A DNA stretch of 64,000 nt from Meridianimarinicoccus zhengii (GTDB lineage Bacteria; Pseudomonadota; Alphaproteobacteria; Rhodobacterales; Rhodobacteraceae): assembly GCF_003254465.1 (NCBI RefSeq), contig NZ_QDFI01000011.1, positions 1 to 64,000 on the forward strand, in the 5' to 3' direction. Below the pieces are notes generated by a model that was not told the DNA's origin, ran no database searches, and worked only from the letters and a program-made list of their open reading frames with translations. Positions 1-7,943 of this stretch are shown in pieces. Position 1 is the stretch's first letter. Each line of letters starts with the position of its first letter. The position numbers and the translations under genes were made by a program.

Positions 1-287
1 CTTCAACCCGTGGTCGGCAGCAAGTTCCGCCGTCAGTTCATCGATCGTGAGGTCGGGGCGGCCGCGATCCGGCGCCGCACCCAGTCTTTGACATCGGTCA
101 GCTTGCCGCGTCCCGGATTGCCCTGCGGCTTTGGCGCAAGCGCGCCAGTCTCGCGCTTGAGCCGCACCATGTCATTGACGAACTTGATCGAAACGCAAAG
201 TCGCCGCGCCGCCTCGGTGTGCGTGTGGCCCTGCGCGACAATCTGCACGGCACGTTCACGCAGCTCAACAGGATGCGGTTTACCCAT
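1..287 (-). pseudogene. IS630-type transposase N-terminal part, frameshifted and cut by window edge
   Basis: The ATG at 287 opens a reading frame whose first 80 or so residues look like the helix-turn-helix part of IS630-type transposases: PHPVELRERAV, then EAARRLCVSIKFVNDM, then ETGALAPKPQGN and KDWVRRRIA. At about position 50 the frame runs into residues TSRSMN and a stop at 33. In the frame shifted by one base the expected continuation (DLTIDELTAELAADHG) is read through to position 1. The simplest reading is a one-base indel in an old element. A programmed frameshift is possible because some IS630 members use one, but I see no classic slippery run of A here. The catalytic DDE domain would lie outside the window. 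The family call rests on remembered sequence patterns. Confidence 0.7.
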
Positions 288-677
288 CCCTGACCCCCAT
301 AGTTGCCTACAAGGCATGGAATCACAGGATAACCGCTATGGGAATCCAGAATCCGATCTGAGGCGACACGCTCTAACTGCACCTGACACGCTTCATCGCC
401 TTCCTTCTCGGTCAGGAATACGTCGAACCGCAGGGTGAGAACTGCTTGGGGATGCAGGTCAGTGAGCAACACCCGTTTGAGTGAACCGACGGGTTGGCCG
501 GGGCACGCGTGCCCGGTGCCTGCTTTCGCGGCCAACGGCCGGGGAAATTCGGCGACCGGGGCACGGAGACCCCGGTCACACGGAAGAAGGGGGCGCCAGT
601 GTTGGGTGTGTCCCAAAATGCGCGGCGCATTCGCCCCTCGATGTGCGCCGCAGGAAAACTACGACACTGGGTCTGGA
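288..677. other. 390-base non-coding stretch between the transposase remnant and the TPR gene
   Basis: No convincing gene is present. The part next to the transposase (about 288-400) probably belongs to the upstream end of the same element, but the matching terminal repeat lies outside the window, so its boundary cannot be placed. The part from 480 to 600 is rich in small palindromes: a 14-base perfect palindrome GGGCACGCGTGCCC near 505-518 and the hairpin at 554-577. The longer open frames crossing it are antisense shadows of the TPR gene or run without a plausible start. Confidence 0.5.
554..577. terminator. Perfect 8-bp hairpin downstream of the TPR lipoprotein gene
   Basis: GACCGGGG and CCCCGGTC form a perfect 8-bp stem around an 8-base loop, about 100 bases past the stop codon of the minus-strand TPR gene. 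On the minus strand it is followed by a short AATTT run rather than a clean T-tract, so termination is plausible but not certain. Confidence 0.35.
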
Positions 678-3179
678 TCACTCCGTCGCCGTCGGCCGCA
701 GAGTGCCATCGGGCAGTGTTTCCGGCGTTTCGCCCGCCTCGACCCGCGCCACCAGTGCGTCACGCTCTCTCTGGGCGCGTTCGGCAAGTGCGATCGGACG
801 ATCCGACCACAGGTCCAGCGCTGCGTCATAGCGAACAAGCGCTTCGTCGTTGCGGCCGAGCGTATCGTAGAGACGGGCCAAGTGGTACTGCACCGTCGGA
901 TCGCCGGGCAGGCTCGCGGCGGCCGGTTCAAGGTTCTCCAGCGCCTCGTCAAGATTGCCGAGGCGATAGGCGATCCAACCATAGGTATCCTGGAAGGCCG
1001 GGAAATCCGACCCGCGCAGGCGCCGCGCGATCACATAGGCACGTTCGAGGCTGTCCTCGTCATCCCGGTACGTGGTGATCATGCTGGCAAGGTTGTTCGC
1101 GATGATCGTCGAGTTCGAGTCGTCCTCGTAAAGTTCCTCGTAGAGCGCGATGGCTTCATCGATGCGCCCGAGTTGCTCGGCAAGCCCGGCCTTGATCCAG
1201 CGCAGGTTCATGGATTGCGGCACGACGGCGAGAGCTTCGTCCACCACGTTGATCGCCCCGGACGTGTCGCCCGCGCGCACCGTCGTCGCGATCAACGCGC
1301 GCCACACAGCCTCGAGTTCAGGATGCTTGTCGAGGATGGTGCGATAGATCGACTGGGCCGCTTCAAGATCGCCTTCGGTGGCCGTCAGGGCCGCGTTGAG
1401 AAACTGGACACCCACGATGTTGGGATCGTCCTCCGGCGTGCGCGCGAGAAGATCGTTCATGAAGCTGCGCGCCTCGCGCACCTCGCCATTGGCGAGACGG
1501 GTCCTGATGATCGCTGTCTGTGCCGCGAGCGCCGATTGGCCCTCGCGGATCATGCTCATCATAAGCTCGATGCTTTCGTCGGTCCGGGCCGAGCGCTGAA
1601 AGATCGCGGCCTGCACCACATTGGCAAGCGCGTCGCTGTCCTCTGTGCCGAGATCCCGCAGGGCCTGCACGACCTGCTCTGCCCGGCCGAGATCGTTCAG
1701 CGCAAGATAGACGTCCGAAAGACTGCGCAGCAGCTCGAGATTGGAGGGCGACAGCCGCAGGGACTGCAACAGAACGTCCTCCGCACTCAGGTATTTCTCG
1801 TCGGCGATCAGGAAGCGCGCATAGCGCAGCGATTCCTCGGGGGCTGCGTTCGAGGCCGTGACCGCAAGCGCGAGGCTTTCCGCCATCAGCTCTCGGTTGC
1901 CATCGCGTTCATAGGCACGGGCAAGAAGCGTGATCGTTTCGGGATCGTTCGGGGTCTGGTCCAGTGCGGTGCGCAAGGCAAGAACGGCTTCGCGCACGCG
2001 ATCATCTTCGATCAGCCAGTTAGCCCGAAGCTTTAGGCCGTTCGTGTTAACCGGATCCGCTTCGAGAACCTCGTCCACCAATGCACGGGCGTCATCCCCG
2101 CGGCCCGTCGCAAGATACATCCGCGCGAGCGTGGTTTTCATGTCGCGCACCGTCTCGGAGGATTCTCGTCCCTCGACCAGGGATTCGATCTGCGAGATCG
2201 CCACATCCTGCGAACCGCTGTCGAAAAGGATGCTGGCCTTGAGCAGGCCGAACGTATCGTTGTCGAGCCCTTCGTCGATCAGGCGCTCGGTCTCGGCAAG
2301 AGCCGCTTCGCTGCCGCGGACCTGCGACAAGAACTGCACGAGGGCCAGGCGCGGCGCGATTTCATCGCCAGCATTCGCCACGAGTTCGCGGACGAACGCT
2401 TCGGCACCGTCGGCATCGTCATTGGCCAGATACCACCGCACGAGCGCGGTGCGGACTTCGCGGTTTTCCGGGAAGCGTTCGACCATGTCGCGCAGGTGGT
2501 TGCCCAGCCCCGCCATGTCTTCTGTCTGGGCGAGGATCGTCAGCTTCAGCTGGTTCATCTGCCGATCCATCGGGACGGCGTCCAATGCAGCCTCGACATT
2601 CGCGAGCGCGGCATCGTAGTTGCCTTCCCGGATCAGGGCGTCGATGGCCACCTGCTGTGCCAGAATATTGCCGGGATCATCGGCGGTCAGTTCAAGCGCG
2701 GTTTCCGCGGCAGCGTCGCGCTCCGCGGCATTTTCCTGGCGCGACGCGTCCGCATAGGCGACAACCACGAGAACCGTCTCGAGCGCCGGGTCCCCGGGCC
2801 GAAGGGCGGCCGCGGCGTCGCTGTGACGCTTGGCGAGGTCCCATGCGCCCATGGAAATCGCCAGTTCCGACATCGCAAGTCGCGAGTCGAAATCGTCCGG
2901 ATTCTGCTCGGCCACCAGCAGGTAGTGCCGGAACGCTTCTTCGAATTCCCCGCCTTCACGCAAGAGATCCGCGTAGAGCATCCGCGCATCGCGGTGTTCG
3001 CCGTCAAGGTCGAACACCGCACGCAGTTCCACCTTGGCCCGATCGATTTCACCGGCGTCGGCCAGTTCGATGGCACTCTGATACTTTGCTTCCGCCCTCT
3101 CCTCGACGGTATCGCACCCGGCGAGGAGAAGGGTCATGCCGACAGTGATTGCTGCGAGCGTCAGGCGGACGTTGGACAT
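678..3179 (-). CDS. TPR-repeat lipoprotein of the exosortase/exopolysaccharide locus (PrsT-like)
   Basis: The 833-residue protein starts MSNVRLTL and has a lipoprotein signal with lipobox LLAG-C near residue 21. I chose the ATG at 3179 over one nine codons upstream because it places the lipobox correctly. The rest is almost entirely tetratricopeptide-like helical pairs, with repeated A-x-x-x-L-x-x-A patterns and short A-D-P-N/G-D-P turns. Large TPR lipoproteins of this size are a standard component of PEP-CTERM/exosortase exopolysaccharide loci, where they are thought to scaffold the envelope assembly machine. It lies just downstream of the sugar transferase on the same strand and opposite the chain-length genes, which supports that role. 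The exact partner is unknown. Confidence 0.7.
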   Translation of the reverse strand: MSNVRLTLAAITVGMTLLLAGCDTVEERAEAKYQSAIELADAGEIDRAKVELRAVFDLDGEHRDARMLYADLLREGGEFEEAFRHYLLVAEQNPDDFDSRLAMSELAISMGAWDLAKRHSDAAAALRPGDPALETVLVVVAYADASRQENAAERDAAAETALELTADDPGNILAQQVAIDALIREGNYDAALANVEAALDAVPMDRQMNQLKLTILAQTEDMAGLGNHLRDMVERFPENREVRTALVRWYLANDDADGAEAFVRELVANAGDEIAPRLALVQFLSQVRGSEAALAETERLIDEGLDNDTFGLLKASILFDSGSQDVAISQIESLVEGRESSETVRDMKTTLARMYLATGRGDDARALVDEVLEADPVNTNGLKLRANWLIEDDRVREAVLALRTALDQTPNDPETITLLARAYERDGNRELMAESLALAVTASNAAPEESLRYARFLIADEKYLSAEDVLLQSLRLSPSNLELLRSLSDVYLALNDLGRAEQVVQALRDLGTEDSDALANVVQAAIFQRSARTDESIELMMSMIREGQSALAAQTAIIRTRLANGEVREARSFMNDLLARTPEDDPNIVGVQFLNAALTATEGDLEAAQSIYRTILDKHPELEAVWRALIATTVRAGDTSGAINVVDEALAVVPQSMNLRWIKAGLAEQLGRIDEAIALYEELYEDDSNSTIIANNLASMITTYRDDEDSLERAYVIARRLRGSDFPAFQDTYGWIAYRLGNLDEALENLEPAAASLPGDPTVQYHLARLYDTLGRNDEALVRYDAALDLWSDRPIALAERAQRERDALVARVEAGETPETLPDGTLRPTATE

Positions 3180-3337
3180 CAAAGAAACCCTTGGGATTGA
3201 GCGCATTTATAAGTTCTTAGTCTCGGAGCCACCCGAAAGAAAAGGGGCAGCGCATCACGATGCCCTTCATATCTCTCAATTCCATGCGATGCGTTAACGC
3301 GGCTAACCTGTTTGCAAACCTGCCAACGCAGCCGCAG
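3180..3337 (-). promoter_or_regulatory. 158-base leader between the sugar transferase and the TPR gene
   Basis: Both flanking genes read leftwards, so this stretch is either an operon spacer or carries a promoter for the TPR gene. It is less GC-rich than its neighbours and contains a perfect palindrome GCGTTAACGC at 3291-3300. Just before this palindrome is CAATTCCATGCGATGC, which loosely resembles the arms of the hairpin upstream of the exosortase gene (17281-17328). No clear -35/-10 pair can be named. Confidence 0.3.
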
Positions 3338-4033
3338 TCACACCCCTGTGCCCCGCAACACGACACGAACAGTTCTCAGGATGATGCTCAGGTCCGCCCA
3401 GAAGCTCATGAGACTGTAGTAATCCGCGTCGAACCGCGCACGCGACGCGAAGGACGTGTTGTTGCGCTCGCCAATCTGCCACAGCCCTGTCACTCCGGGT
3501 CGAAGTGCATAATAGGCCTGACCCGGATACAAATCCCGCTGCGAGGGCATCATGGGCCGAGGTCCCACGACGCTCATGTCCCCCATGAGCACATTCCAGA
3601 ACTGCGGAAGCTCATCGAGCGACGTACGGCGAATCACGCGACCGATCCATGTCACGCGCGGATCGTGGCGGAGCTTCTGGGTTCGCGCCCACTCGGCGGC
3701 AGCTTCCGGATGCGTGGCAAGATACTCGGCAAGCTTGCGATCCGCGTCCTGAACCATCGACCGCAACTTTACCATGCGGAAACTTCGCCCCTTCAATCCG
3801 ACGCGCGTCTGGACGTAAAAGGGCGACCCCCCGTCCAGCGACACGATCATCGACAGGATGGCGACGAGTGGCACCACGATGATGGACGTGCAGATAACGA
3901 AGACAATGTCGAATATCCGCTTTAGCCCCGACCGGTACAGACCTGTTTGCGGCGTATAGTCCACGATTTCCGAAATGGAACCCGGACTGTTGGGAAAATG
4001 TGCAGTCAAGTAACCTACCCTTTCGTTAACCAC
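3338..4033 (-). CDS. Undecaprenyl-phosphate sugar phosphotransferase (bacterial sugar transferase family)
   Basis: 231 residues. A membrane helix (about 42-62, IFDIVFVICTSIIVV) is followed by the cytoplasmic catalytic domain typical of WbaP/ExoY/EpsL initiators: SPFYVQTRVGLKGRSF, MVKLRSM, RRTSLDELPQFWNVL, MSVVGPRPM and LRPGVTGLWQ. These enzymes transfer a sugar phosphate from a UDP-sugar to the lipid carrier undecaprenyl phosphate and so start a polysaccharide repeat unit on the inner face of the membrane. The short form with one helix matches ExoY-like proteins. The start is a GTG with a weak ribosome site, so the first residues are uncertain. It is divergent from the ATPase and chain-length genes across a 514-base control region. 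Confidence 0.88.
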   Translation of the reverse strand: MVNERVGYLTAHFPNSPGSISEIVDYTPQTGLYRSGLKRIFDIVFVICTSIIVVPLVAILSMIVSLDGGSPFYVQTRVGLKGRSFRMVKLRSMVQDADRKLAEYLATHPEAAAEWARTQKLRHDPRVTWIGRVIRRTSLDELPQFWNVLMGDMSVVGPRPMMPSQRDLYPGQAYYALRPGVTGLWQIGERNNTSFASRARFDADYYSLMSFWADLSIILRTVRVVLRGTGV

Positions 4034-4064
4034 GCTCAGCCGACCATAACACCGTAGCTTCCAG

Positions 4065-4083
4065 TCACCTGAACGTCAGGTGA
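4065..4083. promoter_or_regulatory. Inverted repeat TCACCTGA-ACG-TCAGGTGA, candidate operator
   Basis: Perfect 8-bp arms separated by 3 bases, 32 bases upstream of the sugar transferase start. The size and symmetry suit a dimeric helix-turn-helix regulator. The regulator itself is not identifiable in this window. Confidence 0.4.
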
Positions 4084-4269
4084 AGAGGCCTGTCGGAAGT
4101 GCGCATTTTCACATCCCTTCATATTTGCTATCACGTAATGCCGATTCAGTTCAACGTTTACACACACTCTTACCCACTTTTGGTAAATTGCACAAGGTAT
4201 TGTTTTCCTTACGCTAAAGTTGATTTCATGTTGCAGTGCAGAAAAATCGGGCACGTCGCTGACCCCCGA

Positions 4270-4286
4270 TGCACGCGAGGCGTGCA
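4270..4286. promoter_or_regulatory. Inverted repeat TGCACGC-GAG-GCGTGCA, candidate operator
   Basis: Perfect 7-bp arms with a 3-base spacer in the same divergent region. The sequence differs from the repeat at 4065 although the geometry is the same, so it may bind a second factor. Confidence 0.35.
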
Positions 4287-4547
4287 CAAGTGTAGCAGGC
4301 GCAGCCCACGATCGTCGGGACGAAGCGCGCGCAGCGTGCCGCGTGATTCCCGTCACACAGCAGGTCGGCGGCCCGCGACGCCCCATTGGGCAGTGTTTGC
4401 GACCTTTTTTCACCTGCGGCGAAACGGATTTCCCATCGGCGGCGTTTCTGTTTAAGGAAGCCGCACACGTATCGAGTTACACGTTCACAATCCACGCGCC
4501 GACAAAGGCAGGTCGCCGGCCATGCCGGGGGACCAGATCAAGGGACC

Positions 4548-5417
4548 ATGAACACGACAGCGCCTGTAGACATCTACAATTCGTTCTTCGGGTTCACGGA
4601 GCGTCCGTTCACGCTCGTGCCTGACCCGGATTTCATTTTCTGGTCCAAGTCCCATCGGCTCGCCTACACGATGCTGGAGTACGGTGTCCTCACGCGGTCG
4701 CCGATCACCGTCGTCACCGGGGAGATCGGCGCGGGCAAGACGACGCTGCTGCAGCATCTTCTCAAGACACTCGGGTCGGACGTGGTGGTGGGGCTCATCT
4801 CGAACGCCCAGGGCGACCGGGGCGAGCTTCTGCAATGGGTCCTGCATGCGCTTGGCGTGCACTTCGATCCGCACGCGTCCTATGTCACGCTGTTCCAGAC
4901 GCTCCAGGATTTCCTTCTGGAAACATATGCGGACGGCAAGCGGGTCATCCTGATCATAGACGAGGCGCAGAACCTCAACGTGAGCACTCTTGAAGAACTG
5001 CGCATGTTGACCAACATCAACTCGAACAAGGACGAACTCGTGCAACTCGTGCTTGTCGGACAGCCGGAGCTACGGCACCTTATCATGCGGCCCGAGCTCA
5101 AGCAGTTCGTGCAGCGGGTCGGGTCGAGCTTTCATCTGTCGGCCATGAACGCCGACAACGTGGCGGAATACATCAGACACCGTCTTCAGGTGGCGAATGG
5201 CACGGGAGAAGAGTTCACGCGGGACGCTGTGACGCGCATTCATGCGCTGACCGGTGGCGTGCCGCGGCTGATTAACCAGTTGTGTGACCTTGGTCTGGTA
5301 TATGCATTTTCAGCCGACCAGATGGAGGTAACCGGCGAAACGATCGACAACGTGCTGGCCGATGGCGTTTTCTTCGGCGCAGCCAGCCGTAGCGGAGACC
5401 AAAACGATGAATCTTGA
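4548..5417 (+). CDS. Exosortase-locus secretion ATPase (ExeA-like AAA family)
   Basis: 289 residues from the ATG at 4548, which follows AGGGACC and begins MNTTAPVDIYNSFFGFTERPF, the usual opening of this family. The longer open frame upstream has no homology. Walker A is GEIGAGKT at about 58-65 and Walker B VILIIDEAQ at about 133-140, followed by LVLVGQPEL and GGVPRLINQLCD, all hallmarks of ExeA-like and PEP-CTERM locus ATPases. The role is inferred to be energising or regulating assembly or export of the polysaccharide from the cytoplasmic side. The gene overlaps the start of the chain-length gene by 11 bases, so the two are translationally coupled. Confidence 0.82.
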   Translation: MNTTAPVDIYNSFFGFTERPFTLVPDPDFIFWSKSHRLAYTMLEYGVLTRSPITVVTGEIGAGKTTLLQHLLKTLGSDVVVGLISNAQGDRGELLQWVLHALGVHFDPHASYVTLFQTLQDFLLETYADGKRVILIIDEAQNLNVSTLEELRMLTNINSNKDELVQLVLVGQPELRHLIMRPELKQFVQRVGSSFHLSAMNADNVAEYIRHRLQVANGTGEEFTRDAVTRIHALTGGVPRLINQLCDLGLVYAFSADQMEVTGETIDNVLADGVFFGAASRSGDQNDES

Positions 5418-7017
5418 TCTAAAGTACTACTTTACGGTCTTTTTACGTCGCAGCCCGTACTTCATTCTCGTTACGGCCCTGTTCTCGTCGGTCGGGCTTT
5501 CGCTGGCGCTGGTGCTGCCGTCGGAATACGAGGCGCGCGCAGTGCTGCTCGTGGAAGCCGAGCAGATCCCCGACAACCTTGCGGCCAGCACGGTACAGGT
5601 TCAGGCGGCAGAACAGCTGCGAATCATCGAGCAACGGTTGCTGTCCCGTCAGGTGCTCCTTGATATCTCCAATGCGCTGAATCTGTACCCGCCGGATGAA
5701 AGCGGCAGCCGCCCCAGCTCGTCGGAAATCGTCGAGGACATGCGCAGCCGCACAGTTTTTGCATTCTCGCAGGCAGGCGCCGCGCGCCGCGGGCAACCCG
5801 CGGCGACGGTGCTCGAGATCAGGTACCGCGGCGACTCGGCGCCCAAGACCGCGGAGACGGCGAACGAGTTCGTCACCCGCGTGCTGCAGCAGAATGTCGA
5901 ACTGCGTACGGAGCAGGCCGGCGACACGCTGGCATTCTTCACGCAGGAGGTCGATCGGCTGGGCAGCGAGCTTGATGCTGCGAGCGTGGAACTGATCAAT
6001 TTCCAGAACGAGGTCGGGATCGCAGTCCCGAGCAACATGACGTTCCTGCGCACGCGGCTCGATGATCTGACCAACCAACGTATCGAGGCGCGGCAGACGC
6101 TGGACGCCTTGGAAAATCAGCGCGAGCGCTTCGTGGAACTCTTCGAGGTCGTGGGCATCGACGGCGAAGGCGGTGCCGCGGGGTCGCCGCTTGAGCAGGA
6201 ACTGATGACCCAGCGCGCTGCGCTGTCCGAAGCCCTGCTGATCTATTCCGAGCAGAACCCGCGGGTCACGCTTTTGCGTGCACGTGTCAGCCAGCTCGAG
6301 GAACGTCTCGAACAGCAGCGCGCCGCAGCACTGAATGAAGATACGGAGGCCGAACCGGAACCGGAAGAACTGGCCGCTCCGCGAACCGAGCAGCAGATCC
6401 GCTTCGAGGCCGAAATCGAGGATATCGACCGGCGCATGGAAACGCTGCGCGCGGAAATCGAGCGCATCAACACCGAGATCCCCGAAATCGAGGAAAACCT
6501 CACCGAGGCGGCCGCGAACGGTGTGACACTTAACAAGCTGCAGCGCGATTACGACAATATCCAAAGCCAATACAACGAAGCCGTGGCGCGCCTGTCGGTT
6601 GCAGCCACCGGCGAACGGATCGAACTTCTTGCGAAGGGGCAGCGGATCTCGATCATCGAACAGGCGATCGCGCCGGAACGTCCGACAAAGCCCAATCGGC
6701 CGATCATCGCGGCGGCGGGCGTGGGCGCAGGAATGTTCGCGGGGCTTGCGCTCATCGTGCTGCTGGAATTCCTGAACCGGTCGATCCGCAGGCCGGTCGA
6801 ACTGACCAGCCGTCTCGGGATCACGCCCTTCGCGGTACTTCCCTACATCCGCACCCGTCGGGAAATCGCGATCCGCCGCACGGTCATCTTCGGCGCGGTC
6901 GCCGGACTTGTGGTCCTCCTGCCACTCGGCCTGTTCGCCGTGCACACGTTCGTTTTTCCGCTGGACGGCTTGATCGAGCGCCTTTTCAACAAGGTTGGCT
7001 TTTCGGTGATCGGATGA
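5407..7017 (+). CDS. Wzz/GNVR-type polysaccharide chain-length determinant
   Basis: 536 residues starting MNLDLKYYFTVFLRR at 5407. There is a membrane helix at about 20-40 (ILVTALFSSVGLSLALV), the Wzz signature YEARAVLLVE just after it, then a long periplasmic coiled-coil region rich in Glu, Arg and Gln (about 150-400). A late segment follows with APERPTKPNRPIIAAAGVGAGM leading into the second membrane helix, and a further helix lies near the C-terminus. This matches the exosortase-locus type of polysaccharide co-polymerase that sets chain length together with a separate tyrosine kinase. The kinase is the next gene, 33 bases downstream. Confidence 0.85.
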   Translation: MNLDLKYYFTVFLRRSPYFILVTALFSSVGLSLALVLPSEYEARAVLLVEAEQIPDNLAASTVQVQAAEQLRIIEQRLLSRQVLLDISNALNLYPPDESGSRPSSSEIVEDMRSRTVFAFSQAGAARRGQPAATVLEIRYRGDSAPKTAETANEFVTRVLQQNVELRTEQAGDTLAFFTQEVDRLGSELDAASVELINFQNEVGIAVPSNMTFLRTRLDDLTNQRIEARQTLDALENQRERFVELFEVVGIDGEGGAAGSPLEQELMTQRAALSEALLIYSEQNPRVTLLRARVSQLEERLEQQRAAALNEDTEAEPEPEELAAPRTEQQIRFEAEIEDIDRRMETLRAEIERINTEIPEIEENLTEAAANGVTLNKLQRDYDNIQSQYNEAVARLSVAATGERIELLAKGQRISIIEQAIAPERPTKPNRPIIAAAGVGAGMFAGLALIVLLEFLNRSIRRPVELTSRLGITPFAVLPYIRTRREIAIRRTVIFGAVAGLVVLLPLGLFAVHTFVFPLDGLIERLFNKVGFSVIG

Positions 7018-7050
7018 CCAGCGCGAATTCCCCAGTGTCGAGGTGAAGTG

Positions 7051-7929
7051 ATGGAACGTCTTCAGGAAGCACTCAGCCGCGCAAGGGACCGGCGTCGTGA
7101 AGCCGCACAGACCGCGGAGGGTGCGCCGTCATCCGCCACCCGTTCGGCTGACAATTCGGCATCGGGCCATGCCACGCAGAATACCGGAGGCGCGACACCC
7201 GTTTCACAGGACGTGGCGGCGGCCTGGCGTGCCTTGCCTCAATTCGTGCCGAACGAGAAACTTCTGAAGAACAACCGGGTACTGTCGTTCTTCGGCGGGG
7301 CGGTCGCGCAGCCGTTCGACATGATGCGCACGCGGCTTCTTCAGCAATGCAAGGCCAACGGGTATCGCCGGATCGCCATCACGTCGCCCACCCCGAAGTG
7401 CGGGAAGTCCACGATCACCGCCAATCTCGCCTTCGGCCTCGCGCGGCAGACGGAGTTGCGGGTGCTGGTGATCGATATCGACATGCGCCGGCCGGAACTG
7501 GCGAACCTCGTCGGCATTCGCGAGAACCTTGCCTTCGCCCGCGTGCTGGGCGGCCACGAGCCACCCGAGGCGCACATGATCGCTTATGGCAACAACCTCG
7601 CCTTCGGCACCAACCGCGTACCAAGCGCCAATTCGTCGGAACTGCTGCACAGTGCCTTTGCCCGTCAGCAGATCGAGCTTGTCGAACGCAAGTTCGCGCC
7701 GGACCTCGTGCTTTTCGACGCCCCGCCGATGCTGGCCAGCGACGACACGATCGGTTTTCTGGACTTCACCGATGCCGCGATTCTCGTCGCCGCGGCCGAA
7801 CAGACCTCCATCGACGAAGTGGATGTCAGCGAAACGGAGATCGCTTCGGCCACGAACATGATCGGCGTCGTGTTCAACAAGGCGCGCTACTCTCAAGGCA
7901 GCTACGGCTACGACAAGTCCTATTACTGA
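7051..7929 (+). CDS. CpsD/CapB-type tyrosine autokinase of the polysaccharide locus
   Basis: 292 residues from the ATG at 7051, placed well behind GAGGTGA. It has a modified P-loop TSPTPKCGKST at about 111-121, a Walker A-prime motif VLVIDIDMR at about 138-146, and DLVLFDAPPML as Walker B, as in BY-kinases. The C-terminus carries a tyrosine cluster YSQGSYGYDKSYY, the expected autophosphorylation tail. It would phosphorylate itself and partner with the upstream chain-length protein to cycle polymer assembly. The first 60 residues are charged and low in complexity. The gene ends 15 bases before a convergent gene, so it is the last of the rightward unit ATPase-Wzz-CpsD. Confidence 0.85.
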   Translation: MERLQEALSRARDRRREAAQTAEGAPSSATRSADNSASGHATQNTGGATPVSQDVAAAWRALPQFVPNEKLLKNNRVLSFFGGAVAQPFDMMRTRLLQQCKANGYRRIAITSPTPKCGKSTITANLAFGLARQTELRVLVIDIDMRRPELANLVGIRENLAFARVLGGHEPPEAHMIAYGNNLAFGTNRVPSANSSELLHSAFARQQIELVERKFAPDLVLFDAPPMLASDDTIGFLDFTDAAILVAAAEQTSIDEVDVSETEIASATNMIGVVFNKARYSQGSYGYDKSYY

Positions 7930-7943
7930 CGGGCCCCCCGCGC

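Larger units (their letters stand above)
4034..4547. promoter_or_regulatory. 514-base divergent control region of the exopolysaccharide locus
   Basis: No gene is supported here. The middle part (about 4090-4250) is clearly more AT-rich than the surroundings, as expected for promoters serving both the leftward sugar transferase and the rightward ATPase operon. Two inverted repeats with the same design, arms of 7-8 bases around a 3-base spacer, lie at 4065-4083 and 4270-4286. A smaller repeat TTACC/GGTAA occupies 4170-4186. A possible rightward promoter is TTGCAC at 4188-4193 with TACGCT at 4210-4215. Confidence 0.45.

Noticed and set aside
435-2036. 533-codon open frame opposite the TPR lipoprotein gene
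   Set aside because: The TPR lipoprotein on the other strand has a lipobox and regular repeats; this frame has neither signal nor motif.
709-4400. Shared GGGCAGTGTTT sequence near 709-721 and 4388-4400
   Set aside because: Only about 18 of 22 bases agree and one copy lies inside the coding end of the TPR gene, so chance similarity is likely.
7111-7121. Loss of function in the CpsD-like kinase because of the unusual P-loop
   Set aside because: GKST is intact, the A-prime and B motifs are present, and the tyrosine tail is kept, so the PTPKC variation is more likely a lineage form than a defect. (The P-loop itself is encoded at about 7381-7413.)
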